A stretch of 64,000 nt of DNA, taken from the NCBI RefSeq assembly GCF_038624605.1, contig NZ_CP152020.1:1109312-1173311 (forward strand). Direction: 5' to 3'. Positions within the stretch are counted from its first letter, which is position 1. Every line of letters begins with the position of its first letter. The position numbers were made by a program, and so were the translations under genes. Shown here one piece after another: positions 17,421 to 26,544 of the stretch. The stretch is from Psychrobacillus sp. FSL K6-4046. Lineage in GTDB: Bacteria; Bacillota; Bacilli; Bacillales_A; Planococcaceae. Below the pieces are notes generated by a model, which was not told the DNA's origin, did no database searches, and saw only the letters and a program-made list of their open reading frames with translations.

Positions 17421-18788
17421 TTGGATAACATGGCAAAATCAAATCCTCCTACATTGATGGATGAGCTATCCAAAAAGTTTGAGCCTTCTAGTGATATCAT
17501 GCTGAAGCCCTTGCAGATTGGTGATAACAAGGTTTACCTCTTTTATTTGAAGACAGTGGTAGACGGCAATAAACTCCACACTATCGTAATTAAGCCATTT
17601 TTTGAAATGAAATCTAATGAAAGCTTTCAGTCCTATATCGAATCGCTACCAGAGCAGGTTGAGATGACGTCAGGAGAAGAGCTGCAGATCAAGCTGACAA
17701 AAGGTGCTGTCCTCGTTTCTATAGAGGACCGGTTTTATCTGCTGGATATTAAGCTGGTCAACTCAGATGCTGTACAGCAAACTCTGATCGAGCCGACTGT
17801 TTATGGTCCACAGTTAGCGTTAAGTGAGGATTTAGATACAAACCTGAACATCATTAGACAGCGGTATCATGCGCCTACCCTGATGATTGAAATGCATGAT
17901 ATGAAGGAAAAGTCACGTCCACAGGTTTCGATTATGTATGATGAGAAGACAGTGAAAAAGTCTGTTCTACGTAATATTAAGAAAAAATTAAACAGCTTAG
18001 AAGCTCCACTTATCCAATCAGCGGGAGATTTGCAGCTGCAGTTGAATGGCTCTAAGGTTTCTCTTTTTCCGACGTTAATATTGACGGAGCGCCCTGATCG
18101 GATAACCTATAATCTTGCAGCAGGAAAGGTTGTACTGATGATTGATGGGAGTCCACAGGCAGTAATAGCTCCTATTGTATTTTTTGACTTTATGGTGTCT
18201 ATGGAGGATAGCTATCATACCTTTTGGATTACTACCTTTACGTTGGTGCTACGATATTTGGGCTTAGTTATTTGTTTGGTGTTACCTGCTATGTATGTAG
18301 CGGTTACGTCCTATACACCAGATGTCCTACGAACGGAGCTTGCCCTCACGGTAGCGGGGAGCAGGCTTGGAGTTCCCTATCCCTCCTTTGTCGAGGTAAT
18401 TTTCATGCTGCTATTTATGGAGTTTCTAATAGAGGCAAGTATGCGTCTGCCTAAGGCAATCAGTGCAACAGCTACCACAGTTGGTGGTTTAATTCTAGGT
18501 ACTGCTGCTACAGAGGCAGCCTTAACCTCTAACATTATGATTATCATCGTCTCGGCGGTTGCCATTACCAGCTTTGTTATTCCCATTAGTGAGATGAGCT
18601 TCGCTATTCGGATCTGTCGTTACTTGCTCATTTTCTATACAACGCTTTTCGGCACGATAGGCCTCATACTAGGAGCGCTAGGGCTTTTGATGTTCTTAAC
18701 CAACAAGCGAAGCTTTGGAGAGCCTTACTTAAAAATGTATTGGAAAGGTGAGAAAAAGGAAATAGGGGTGACAACAAAAAATGAATAG
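17421..18788 (+). CDS. spore germination receptor A subunit (GerAA/GerKA family)
   Basis: A 455-residue GerA-family protein, the subunit of inner-membrane nutrient germinant receptors that assembles as an ion channel. It has a soluble N-terminal half (to about residue 265) and a membrane half with about five helices, including the conserved PAMYVAVTSYTPDVLRTELA and GGLILGTAATEAALTSN segments. Start: TTG 17421, because GGAGGTG lies 7 nt upstream; the ATG three codons on is too far away. First gene of a three-gene operon and overlaps the B-subunit gene by 8 bp. The germinant is unknown. Confidence 0.9.
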   Translation: MDNMAKSNPPTLMDELSKKFEPSSDIMLKPLQIGDNKVYLFYLKTVVDGNKLHTIVIKPFFEMKSNESFQSYIESLPEQVEMTSGEELQIKLTKGAVLVSIEDRFYLLDIKLVNSDAVQQTLIEPTVYGPQLALSEDLDTNLNIIRQRYHAPTLMIEMHDMKEKSRPQVSIMYDEKTVKKSVLRNIKKKLNSLEAPLIQSAGDLQLQLNGSKVSLFPTLILTERPDRITYNLAAGKVVLMIDGSPQAVIAPIVFFDFMVSMEDSYHTFWITTFTLVLRYLGLVICLVLPAMYVAVTSYTPDVLRTELALTVAGSRLGVPYPSFVEVIFMLLFMEFLIEASMRLPKAISATATTVGGLILGTAATEAALTSNIMIIIVSAVAITSFVIPISEMSFAIRICRYLLIFYTTLFGTIGLILGALGLLMFLTNKRSFGEPYLKMYWKGEKKEIGVTTKNE

Positions 18789-19875
18789 GTATCTGTATTA
18801 CTTCATCATTGTCACGATGGTCACCAACATCATTGCGTCTGTCCCGAGGATTTTAATGGGAGAAAGTAAAAATGGCGTAATCCTTTCCATGGTCATTGCC
18901 GTCATTGTTGGACCGATTCTGGTCAGTGTCCTTGTAAACCTTTTTCGTCACTTTCCGAATATGTCCCTTCCTGAAATTCTAAAGAAAAGTACATCTAAAT
19001 GGTTTTACTATCCGGTGTTACTCTACTTTGCAATTTCCTGGTATCTGGCAGGTCTAATAACACTTGTCACATATGTCCTGCTTTTTAATACGTTTATTTC
19101 TTCGGAGACCTCCATTGTCATCACGACTCTTGCATTCCTAATTATCATTTCCTTTGGGATGCTGATGAAGGAAAAAAGTGTTCTTTATACAACCGAGATA
19201 GTATTAGTTATGTTCCTACCTATTATTTTCTTTTTAATCATGAAAGTATATACCGATCCTCGTTTGGAATGGGATTATATCAAGGTAGCCGCCACCCATA
19301 TTCAGGAGCTACCAAGCTATAATGCAATTTCGGCAGCTGCCTTTATTTTTATTGGTGTAGTAAATTTGTCAATCTTTAATAAATATATGAATTTTAACAA
19401 AAAGTTTGGGTTAAAACATATGCTCCTCCTAGCACTTGCTGGAGTATTTACTCTCTTTACAACGTATTTTGTTCCGATTGGCTTTAATGGCTTTGAGCAA
19501 ATTGAAAACTTCACCTTCCCTTGGGTGACAACGAGTGATGCTGTACGTTTGAAATTTGGAATAATTGAGCGTCTCATCTTTATTTTTTTAATTGTCTTTT
19601 TAGGGGTGGCATTTATTAGTCTGCTCATACATTGGCACGTTTCTCTCAAGCTATTTGAAAGTATTGTTCAGATAAAACGATTGAAATGGAAGGAAATAAA
19701 CCTGACTTCCTACGTGCTTGTTATTATTTTTGGAGTAATCGGGATTCTTGTAACGAGGCAAATTAGCGAATACGAGCTATTGAAGCTTACCCTCTTTTTT
19801 TATAATATCCTCCCAATCTTTTATGGTATTTTAATCGGCAGTCTACTCATCGCTAAGAGGAGGTTAAAGACATGA
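18781..19875 (+). CDS. spore germination receptor B subunit (GerAB/GerKB, APC-like permease)
   Basis: A 364-residue integral membrane protein with about ten helices, of the spore-permease family within the APC superfamily; in GerAB this subunit binds the germinant. The N-terminus (YYFIIVTMVTNIIASVPRIL) and the Trp-rich helix FPWVTTSDAVRLKFGIIERL are family-typical. It overlaps the A-subunit gene by 8 bp and the C-subunit gene by 4 bp. Confidence 0.9.
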   Translation: MNRYLYYFIIVTMVTNIIASVPRILMGESKNGVILSMVIAVIVGPILVSVLVNLFRHFPNMSLPEILKKSTSKWFYYPVLLYFAISWYLAGLITLVTYVLLFNTFISSETSIVITTLAFLIIISFGMLMKEKSVLYTTEIVLVMFLPIIFFLIMKVYTDPRLEWDYIKVAATHIQELPSYNAISAAAFIFIGVVNLSIFNKYMNFNKKFGLKHMLLLALAGVFTLFTTYFVPIGFNGFEQIENFTFPWVTTSDAVRLKFGIIERLIFIFLIVFLGVAFISLLIHWHVSLKLFESIVQIKRLKWKEINLTSYVLVIIFGVIGILVTRQISEYELLKLTLFFYNILPIFYGILIGSLLIAKRRLKT

Positions 19876-20978
19876 AGCTAAATATTAAACTTCTTATAAC
19901 AACTTTAGGGATGGCTTGCTTCCTTACAGGCTGTGGTTTTAAAGATATCGATAATCGGATATTCGTGACAGGAATTGGGATTGATCCTTCCGAGAAAGAG
20001 GAAGGTAAATATAAAGTAACACTGAAGCTTGCTATCCCAGTTTCGACCATTCAGCAGGAAAAGGAGCCCAGCTATCAGTATTTGGTTCATGAAGGCGATA
20101 ATATAGAAGAGGCTGTCCGCATATTGGAAACACATACCGACAAGACGCTTGAATTTGGTCATACTAAAATAATTCTCGTCAATGAAAAGCTCTTAGAGGG
20201 TGATATTAAGGAGTTCATGGACTACCTTTTCAGAAGAGGTGATATTCAAACGATTGCCTGGGTCGGTGCAGCGAAACCAACTGCTGAGGAAATACTACGA
20301 ACGGAGCCTAAAGGCGAATCCGCAGTCATTTCACCTCTCTCTAAATTTTTTGGGAATGTAGGCACCGAAAGCCCTTATATTGTCTCTACGTACTTATATG
20401 AATTTAGAAGGAGCTTTTATAGTGAAGGTATTGACGCGGTTCTACCAATCGTCGAGTCCAATGAGTCAGGCACTCAGCTGATTGTAAATAAATCAATCAT
20501 CGTAAAGGAAAAACAGGATTCATATCATTTATCCTCTAACCTCACTAGTGATTTTAATGCCCTTGCCAATAATATAGGCGGTTACAGTGTCAAATTGGAA
20601 ACAGATGAATTAAATTTAGTACTGAATCTAATTGATGTAAACATGAAATACAAAGTAGTTAAAAAAAATGATCAGCCTTCATCTATTAAGGTCGATGTTA
20701 AAATGTCTGGTGTAGTAAGCCAGTCCAATAAGAGATTGAATGTGGAAAACCTAGATGAGTATAGTAAGCTAGCCACCAAGGAAATAGAGACGCGGTTAAA
20801 AGAGCTATTTACTACGTTACAAAAAGAAGAGCTAGATCCTTTTGGCTTTGGACTTAAATATAGAACCATGCAGCTGTACGAGAAGGACATATTTGATAAA
20901 TGGAAGCAAGCTTATCCTAACCTACCATTTGACTTGACTGTTGATGTCTCCTTAAAAAGCACGGGAACGATTCAATAG
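19872..20978 (+). CDS. spore germination receptor C subunit, Ger(x)C lipoprotein
   Basis: A 368-residue lipoprotein. The signal peptide ends in the lipobox LTGC with C21 as the lipidated cysteine, followed by GFKDIDNRIFVTGIGIDPSE, the standard start of Ger(x)C proteins. It sits on the outer face of the spore inner membrane and is needed for receptor function. ATGA overlap with the B subunit. No clear terminator immediately follows. Confidence 0.9.
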   Translation: MKLNIKLLITTLGMACFLTGCGFKDIDNRIFVTGIGIDPSEKEEGKYKVTLKLAIPVSTIQQEKEPSYQYLVHEGDNIEEAVRILETHTDKTLEFGHTKIILVNEKLLEGDIKEFMDYLFRRGDIQTIAWVGAAKPTAEEILRTEPKGESAVISPLSKFFGNVGTESPYIVSTYLYEFRRSFYSEGIDAVLPIVESNESGTQLIVNKSIIVKEKQDSYHLSSNLTSDFNALANNIGGYSVKLETDELNLVLNLIDVNMKYKVVKKNDQPSSIKVDVKMSGVVSQSNKRLNVENLDEYSKLATKEIETRLKELFTTLQKEELDPFGFGLKYRTMQLYEKDIFDKWKQAYPNLPFDLTVDVSLKSTGTIQ

Positions 20979-21120
20979 ATACTGTGTGATTAATATCATT
21001 GCTCATGTACGTTCAAGTAGTATATATTGAACTTGAGCAGTAGTTATTTACATTAGTGAAGGTATTTTCTTAGTTAAATGGCTAAGACTAATACAGTATT
21101 TTTGACATTATAGCATCTCT

Positions 21121-21148
21121 TTGGTTTTGAAGAAAAGAGGGCTATAAT
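21121..21148 (+). promoter_or_regulatory. probable sigma-A promoter of the SDR gene
   Basis: TATAAT at 21143-21148 with a weak -35 TTGGTT at 21121-21126, spacer 16 nt. It lies immediately before a cre-like operator. Confidence 0.55.
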
Positions 21149-21153
21149 AGGAT

Positions 21154-21167
21154 TGTAATCGTTTTCA
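21154..21167 (+). promoter_or_regulatory. cre-like CcpA operator
   Basis: TGTAATCGTTTTCA fits the degenerate Bacillus cre consensus TGWAANCGNTNWCA at every position. It starts 5 bp after the -10 hexamer, covering the likely transcription start, a position from which CcpA normally represses. The gene served is the short-chain dehydrogenase at 21206. Confidence 0.65.
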
Positions 21168-21205
21168 TTTATTAATAAAAAATATGATTCTTGGAGGAAT
21201 TTATA

Positions 21206-21940
21206 ATGGGACGTTTAACAGATAAAGTAGCTATTATTACAGGTGGAGCACGTGGAATGGGTGAATCACACGTACGTACGTTTGTTAGAGAAGGCGCGAA
21301 GGTTGTTTTCACTGACCTAAACGAAGAAGGCGGACAAGCGCTAGCAAAAGAATTAGGAGAAAACGTATTGTTCGTCAAGCAAGACGTAACAAAAGCAGCT
21401 GACTGGACAACTGTGATCGAGGAAACAGAAAAAGCATTTGGCCCAGCTAACATTTTAGTTAACAATGCAGGTATTAGCCTGTCCACTCCTCTAATGGAAA
21501 TGACAGAAGCGGATTACCGTAAAATCGTAGACATCAACCAAGTATCCGTATTCCTTGGAACAAAGGCAGTTGTTCCTTCTATGGAAAAAGCTGGTGGTGG
21601 CTCAATCGTGAACATCTCTTCCATGAACGGATTAGTTGGCGGAGCAGTTGGATACACAGACACTAAATTCGCAGTACGTGGTATGACGAAAGCTGCAGCT
21701 CTACAATTAGCTCACCTTGGCATTCGCGTGAACTCAGTGCATCCAGGCGTCATCGAAACACCAATGGTTAGCCAAGGAGATGCAGTGGAGCTTATTAAAG
21801 AGTTCGCTAAGCACATTCCACTTAAACGCGTAGCCCAATCAGAAGAGGTTTCTAACCTAGTCCTTTTCCTAGCATCTGACGAAGCAAGCTACTCAACAGG
21901 CTCTGAATTTGTCATCGATGGTGGATTGACTGCACAGTAA
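21206..21940 (+). CDS. short-chain dehydrogenase/reductase (glucose-1-dehydrogenase / 3-alpha-HSD type)
   Basis: A 244-residue classical SDR: cofactor motif TGGARGMG, NNAG, catalytic Ser in NISSM, and YTDTK as the YxxxK pair, ending in DGGLTAQ. D40 after the second strand (FTDLN) suggests NAD(H). All catalytic residues are present. Start: ATG 21206 with GGAGG 8 nt upstream. The gene is monocistronic, has its own promoter with a cre box and a terminator, and is probably repressed on preferred sugars. The substrate cannot be read from sequence. Confidence 0.9.
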   Translation: MGRLTDKVAIITGGARGMGESHVRTFVREGAKVVFTDLNEEGGQALAKELGENVLFVKQDVTKAADWTTVIEETEKAFGPANILVNNAGISLSTPLMEMTEADYRKIVDINQVSVFLGTKAVVPSMEKAGGGSIVNISSMNGLVGGAVGYTDTKFAVRGMTKAAALQLAHLGIRVNSVHPGVIETPMVSQGDAVELIKEFAKHIPLKRVAQSEEVSNLVLFLASDEASYSTGSEFVIDGGLTAQ

Positions 21941-21954
21941 TAAATGATAAAGAG

Positions 21955-21987
21955 AACTCTCCAGTAGCTTACTGGGGAGTTTTTTTC
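21955..21987 (+). terminator. intrinsic terminator
   Basis: AACTCTCCAGTA pairs with TACTGGGGAGTT around a 3-nt loop, followed by TTTTTTT. Confidence 0.85.
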
Positions 21988-22022
21988 TGTTTATGCATAC
22001 GCTAGGGGGCATATCATTCGGT

Positions 22023-22140
22023 GACCGACCGATTATCTGGCTGGACCGACCGATTATCGTGCTGGACCGACCGATTATGGGGAAGAACCGTCCGATTATT
22101 TCGGAAAACCGACCGATTATCGGCACAAACCGACCGATTC
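22023..22140. repeat. six tandem 21-bp repeats with core CCGACCGATTAT
   Basis: Units begin at 22023, 22044, 22065, 22086, 22107 and 22128, exactly 21 bp apart. Each has a conserved 14-bp core (GACCGACCGATTAT, or AACCG(A/T)CCGATTAT) and a variable 7-bp linker; the last core is truncated (GATTC). No gene lies here. It follows the SDR terminator by about 35 bp. Confidence 0.9.
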
Positions 22141-22288
22141 AATGATTTAGAAGTCTAACCTCAAACTAACTCTTTCATTAATAAAGCCAAACCCTTCTTC
22201 ACAACCAGTTTGTTCACATTTCGGACAAAAAGTATTGACAAAAATGTGAACGAGGTGAATAATAATAGTTAAGAGGGGTGTATTTCAA

Positions 22289-22516
22289 ATGGAATCATAC
22301 GTAAAAATGTTACACGCTACAAAAGTTGTAGGTGCAGCCTTGTTAACTATAGGAATTGCTGTCTTTTTATATGGAACATTCGTAAGTGAATATAGCACGG
22401 TAATGGGCGTTGGTATCGGAATCGTCATGGGAGCAGTTTTCACATTTATCATCGGCATGATATTGGTTGCTTCAGAGGAAATGATCTCCAAACAATTGAA
22501 AAAAGAGAGTATCTAA
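22289..22516 (+). CDS. small two-helix membrane protein
   Basis: A 75-residue protein with two membrane segments (residues about 11-30 and 40-61), short polar loops and a basic tail ending KQLKKESI. GAGGGG lies about 10 nt upstream of the ATG. Family not recognised. Codon use is like its neighbours and a terminator follows, so it is likely real. Confidence 0.65.
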   Translation: MESYVKMLHATKVVGAALLTIGIAVFLYGTFVSEYSTVMGVGIGIVMGAVFTFIIGMILVASEEMISKQLKKESI

Positions 22517-22533
22517 ACAAGAGATGCTTGTAA

Positions 22534-22569
22534 AGGTATTTAGAGGATCCACTCTAGATGCCTTTTTTT
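22534..22569 (+). terminator. intrinsic terminator
   Basis: AGGTATTTAGAG pairs with CTCTAGATGCCT (one wobble, one mismatch), followed by TTTTTTT. Confidence 0.8.
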
Positions 22570-22675
22570 CATGAGTAAAGTGGAGCTTGGATATTTATTT
22601 CTAGGATCTATTTATGTCATCAGCGCTTATATCTTTGTCTTACCTATGGTCCTTTCCCACACTTAAAATTTACAA

Positions 22676-22711
22676 ATAAAAAAAGAGCGCCTAATAGACG
22701 CTCTTTCTTTT
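22676..22711 (-). terminator. terminator of the qox operon
   Basis: AAAGAGCG and CGCTCTTT form a perfect stem around CCTAATAGA; on the minus strand a T-run follows. It lies directly after the qoxD stop. Confidence 0.85.
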
Positions 22712-22712
22712 A

Positions 22713-22994
22713 TTACATATCCCACACCATAACGAGTAACGTACCTAAAATCGTAAATAATGCGAGCAACAAGCCATAATACACATTGACGTAAATGGAT
22801 TTTTTGTCTTCCGATTCACCGGCATGCATGAATACGACAAGCTGTAAGCCAGCCTGTGTAAACGCTGTTAGTAGTAAGACGGTCATTCCAACTCCGAATG
22901 ACATATCCATGAAGTACACCAACAGTGCTACTGCTGTAAGCACTAATGAAAACGCAAAGCCCATTACTTGTTTAAGAGGGAATAATTCTTTCAT
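22713..22994 (-). CDS. qoxD: cytochrome aa3 quinol oxidase subunit IV
   Basis: A 93-residue, three-helix protein of the bacterial heme-copper oxidase subunit IV family. Typical segments are ALLVYFMDMSFGVGMTVLLL, QAGLQLVVFMHAGE and GTLLVMVWDM. Last gene of qoxABCD; it starts 1 bp past the qoxC stop. It supports assembly and stability of the oxidase. Confidence 0.92.
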   Translation of the reverse strand: MKELFPLKQVMGFAFSLVLTAVALLVYFMDMSFGVGMTVLLLTAFTQAGLQLVVFMHAGESEDKKSIYVNVYYGLLLALFTILGTLLVMVWDM

Positions 22995-22995
22995 A

Positions 22996-23592
22996 TTACA
23001 TCATTCCTTTCAAGTAGATGAAGCTGAAGATGAAAATCCAAATCACATCTAGGAAATGCCAATATAGTGAGAAGATAAATGACTTATTAGCCGTTTCCGG
23101 AGTCAAGCCACGTTTTTTGATTTGAAGGAGAATAAATAATCCCCAGAACAAACCGAATGTTACGTGCAAGCCGTGTGTTCCTAGCGTCGTCAATAAAATC
23201 GCAGTGAAGGCACTAGTTTGAAGTCCAGCTCCAACATGCACATAGTGCATAAACTCATAAATTTCTACTCCAAGGAACGCTGCTCCTAGAAGAAGAGTGA
23301 TCGCAAAGAAAGTCATCGTTGCTTTCGTACGATTCAATCGCATTGCATGAATAGCAAGTCCGATTGTAAAGCTACTCGTTAAAAGTAAAAGTGTTTCGAT
23401 TAACACTGGTGTTATTTCAAAAATTTCTGCACCAGAGGGACCGCTACCTACGCGGTTCTCTAGGGTGAAGTAGGAGGCGAAAAGTGTTGCGAAAAGCATA
23501 ATTTCCGCTCCGATGAAAATCCAAAAGCCTAATATTTTTAAGCTATTTTCTTCTGTGCTGTATTCTAGTGGAAGTGACTTATCTACCTTCAT
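22996..23592 (-). CDS. qoxC: cytochrome aa3 quinol oxidase subunit III
   Basis: A 198-residue subunit III with five membrane helices. FWIFIGAEIMLFATLFASYF and THGLHVTFGLFWGLFIL are the conserved helices containing the family's Glu and His. The length equals that of other short QoxC/CyoC proteins. The ATG overlaps the qoxB stop by 4 bp. Confidence 0.92.
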   Translation of the reverse strand: MKVDKSLPLEYSTEENSLKILGFWIFIGAEIMLFATLFASYFTLENRVGSGPSGAEIFEITPVLIETLLLLTSSFTIGLAIHAMRLNRTKATMTFFAITLLLGAAFLGVEIYEFMHYVHVGAGLQTSAFTAILLTTLGTHGLHVTFGLFWGLFILLQIKKRGLTPETANKSFIFSLYWHFLDVIWIFIFSFIYLKGMM

Positions 23593-25538
23593 TTTTTAGC
23601 ACCTCGCAATTTTCTTTCCGTTTCTTCGATTTCCTCTACCGAAATATATCTTCCGTGATCCTGTTCAAACGAACGGTAAGCTAGACAGCCTAAAATACCA
23701 ATCAATGAAACAATGGCAAGTGGCCATATACTGAAGACCATCGCAAATCCAAAGACGAAGAAGATACAGCTCATGATAAATGGTAAACCGCTATTATTCG
23801 GCATGTGAATTTTCTCAACTTTTCCTTGGAATAACTCATAGCCGTTTTTCTTAGAATCCCAAAATGCTTGTGTTGAATCAACTTGTGGTGTAACTGCGAA
23901 ATTATACTCAGGTACTGGAGTGTGAGTAGCCCATTCAAGTGAACGTGCATCCCATGGATCGTCTCCGATATCGCGAGAAGCATAACGGATGCTCCAGTAG
24001 ATATTGTAAACAAGTAACGCGAATGAAATTGCCATTACACCGGCTCCGATGAACGAAACCATATTCCACATTCCAAAGCCTGTTGACTCTGAATATGTGT
24101 ACATACGACGTGCTTGACCGTCTAATCCCGTAATATACATTGGGATGAAGGCAAGAACGAATCCAATAGACATTAACCAAGCAGTCCATTTTCCTAATCG
24201 CTCGTTTAACATGAAACCGAATATTTTCGGCCAATAGTAAGTAAGACCAGCTAGCATTGCGTAAACAACACCAGGAATAATTACATTATGGAAATGGGCT
24301 ACTAAGAACATCGTATTATGATATTGATAGTCGGCTGCTGACATAGCAAGCATTACTCCTGTAACTCCACCTAGTGTGAACAGTGGAATGAACATGATTG
24401 AGTAAAGCATTGGTGTCGTGAACTCGATCTTCCCTTTCCAAAGGGTGAATAGCCAGTTAAAGATCTTGACCCCTGTTGGAACAGCAATTGCCATCGTTGT
24501 GATGGAGAAGATACTGTTAGACAGTGGACCTTGACCCATTGTAAAGAAGTGATGGGCCCAAACGACAAAGGATAGAAGAGAGATCACTACCATAGAAGCA
24601 ACCATCGACTTATAGCCGTATAGATTGCGTCGTGCAAAGGTGGAAATAATCTCACTGAATATACCGAATGCCGGCAGGATTAGGATGTAAACCTCTGGAT
24701 GTCCCCAAACCCAGAACAGGTTGGCCCAGAGCATATCCATACCACCATTGTCTGTTGTAAAGAAGTTCGTTCCAAACAGTCGGTCCATCGTTCCCATTGC
24801 AAGTAATACAGTTAATACAGGGAAAGCGAACACGATAATTACGTTAGCGATAAATGCTGACCATGTGAACATTGGCATCTTCATTAGTGTCATACCAGGT
24901 GCTCTCATTTTCAGTATCGTTGTAATAAAGTTAATACCAGTCATTAACGTACCCAGACCAGCTATTTGTATTGCGATCATATAGTAGTTCGTACCAACAG
25001 AGGCACTGAACTCGTTACCTGCTAGTGGGAAGTAGGAAGTCCATCCTGCATCAGGTGATCCACCTACGATGAAGGAAATGTTGAATAATCCCATACCCAT
25101 AAAGAACAACCAGAAGCTAAGTGCATTTAAACGTGGAAACGCAACATCTCTAGCTCCGATTTGTAATGGAATAACGTAGTTAAAGAAAAAGATGATAAAC
25201 GGCATTGCCATGAATAAAATCATTACTACTCCGTGCGTGGAGAAGACTTCATTGTAATGCTGTGAATCTAAAAATGTGTTTTCTGGCACCGAAAGCTGAT
25301 AGCGCATCATAATTGCGTCTACGCCTCCGCGGAAAAGCATTAGTAATGCAGATAGCAAGTACATAATACCAATACGCTTATGGTCTACAGTAGTGATCCA
25401 TTCGCGCCACAGGTATCCCCATTTCTTGAAGTAGGTAATACCTAAAACTATCGCAAGCATCGTAAGGCCGATACCGACCATGGATGCATATATCAAAAAG
25501 CTTGGATGTGGTACGGCAAAGCGATCAAAGAAATCCAT
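23589..25538 (-). CDS. qoxB: cytochrome aa3 quinol oxidase subunit I
   Basis: A 649-residue catalytic subunit. Low-spin heme ligands are H102 (STHGVVMILFM) and a His of the VAHFHNVI motif. The CuB centre is WVWGHPEVYILILPAFG, with the His-Tyr cross-link pair, and WAHHFFTMG. The family K-channel region is also present. Start: ATG with GAAAGGAG upstream. It follows qoxA by about 60 bp and overlaps qoxC. It reduces oxygen to water with electrons from menaquinol and pumps protons. Confidence 0.96.
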   Translation of the reverse strand: MDFFDRFAVPHPSFLIYASMVGIGLTMLAIVLGITYFKKWGYLWREWITTVDHKRIGIMYLLSALLMLFRGGVDAIMMRYQLSVPENTFLDSQHYNEVFSTHGVVMILFMAMPFIIFFFNYVIPLQIGARDVAFPRLNALSFWLFFMGMGLFNISFIVGGSPDAGWTSYFPLAGNEFSASVGTNYYMIAIQIAGLGTLMTGINFITTILKMRAPGMTLMKMPMFTWSAFIANVIIVFAFPVLTVLLAMGTMDRLFGTNFFTTDNGGMDMLWANLFWVWGHPEVYILILPAFGIFSEIISTFARRNLYGYKSMVASMVVISLLSFVVWAHHFFTMGQGPLSNSIFSITTMAIAVPTGVKIFNWLFTLWKGKIEFTTPMLYSIMFIPLFTLGGVTGVMLAMSAADYQYHNTMFLVAHFHNVIIPGVVYAMLAGLTYYWPKIFGFMLNERLGKWTAWLMSIGFVLAFIPMYITGLDGQARRMYTYSESTGFGMWNMVSFIGAGVMAISFALLVYNIYWSIRYASRDIGDDPWDARSLEWATHTPVPEYNFAVTPQVDSTQAFWDSKKNGYELFQGKVEKIHMPNNSGLPFIMSCIFFVFGFAMVFSIWPLAIVSLIGILGCLAYRSFEQDHGRYISVEEIEETERKLRGAKK

Positions 25539-25599
25539 ACTTTTGTTTCTCCTTTCAGGAATCTATAGCTTGGACTATAGTAATCTGGTAAACCTTCTA

Positions 25600-26544
25600 T
25601 TAATGATGAGAATGCTCGGATTCTTCATCGGTATTCGTTTGTTCATGATTCTCATGCTCGGATTCCTCCATGTCATGATGCTCGTGATCTGCATCCTCTT
25701 CGTCTGAATCATGGTCGTGACTAGGAGCAGGGGAGAATTCTAAATGTGTTCCTGTATACGTAGAGCGTCCAAGATGTCCTGGCTCTAATAACTCTTCAAA
25801 CTTGTCTTCTGTAAGTGCTGGTGCAGTTTCATGTACTTCCTCTACCCATTCCTCAAAATCAGCATGAGACATAGAGGTAACGTCAAAGATGTTTTCTGCA
25901 AATCCGGATCCACTGAAGTTCGCATTTCTTCCCATGAATTCGCCTTCCACATCAGCTGCTAGGTGTAAGGTAGTAACCATGTCAGACATTGCATACTTTT
26001 GTCCGCCTAGCTGTGGAATCCAGAAGCTAGTTATTGGTCCATGTGAATATAATTTAAACTCAATCGCCCGATTAGCGGGGATATATAAGTAGTTAACTGT
26101 TTCGATATCTTGTTCTGGATAACTAAAATGCCATTTCCAGTTGGAGGAAGAAGCATAAATGATTAACGGCTCTTGATCCTCATAGCCTTGAGGTGTCGAC
26201 TCAACGATATAGTTACTTCTTACCGATACGATGGAAAGAAAAATAACGATTAAAATAGGAACCCCGACACAAATTGCTTCCACAATTGGATTTCCTTCTA
26301 TATGAGGTGGCTCATAATCCTCACTTTGCTTAGAAGCACGGTATTTTATTAACACAAATACTAAAATAGCTAAAACGACAATTACGATCCCGGACATCAG
26401 GAAAATAGATAGCATAATATCATTTGCCTGTGTTTCGGCCTGTGGACCTTTAGGATCTAAAACAAGTAATGGCTCACAGCCTGTTAACACAGTGACAATA
26501 GTGAAAACCATCGTCAAAAGAGCCCACTTCCATTTTAATTTCAT
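25600..26544 (-). CDS. qoxA: cytochrome aa3 quinol oxidase subunit II, lipoprotein with His/Asp-rich tail
   Basis: A 314-residue lipoprotein. The signal peptide ends VLTGC with C23 lipidated, and two membrane helices follow. The periplasm-facing cupredoxin domain lacks the Cys-x-x-x-Cys copper-A ligands (ANFSGSGF is found there), which marks a quinol rather than a cytochrome c oxidase. The last 45 or so residues, after EFSPAP, form an acidic, His-rich tail (HDHDSDEEDADHEHHDMEES and on to HSHH). Start: ATG 26544 with AAAGGAG 7 nt upstream; the TTG at 26562 is less likely. First gene of qoxABCD. Confidence 0.94.
   Translation of the reverse strand: MKLKWKWALLTMVFTIVTVLTGCEPLLVLDPKGPQAETQANDIMLSIFLMSGIVIVVLAILVFVLIKYRASKQSEDYEPPHIEGNPIVEAICVGVPILIVIFLSIVSVRSNYIVESTPQGYEDQEPLIIYASSSNWKWHFSYPEQDIETVNYLYIPANRAIEFKLYSHGPITSFWIPQLGGQKYAMSDMVTTLHLAADVEGEFMGRNANFSGSGFAENIFDVTSMSHADFEEWVEEVHETAPALTEDKFEELLEPGHLGRSTYTGTHLEFSPAPSHDHDSDEEDADHEHHDMEESEHENHEQTNTDEESEHSHH

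Noticed and set aside
22023-22140. Possible CRISPR array
   Set aside because: Repeat plus linker is only 21 bp, linkers are about 7 bp, and no cas genes are near. The same applies to the arrays at 26.8, 50.1 and 54.7 kb.
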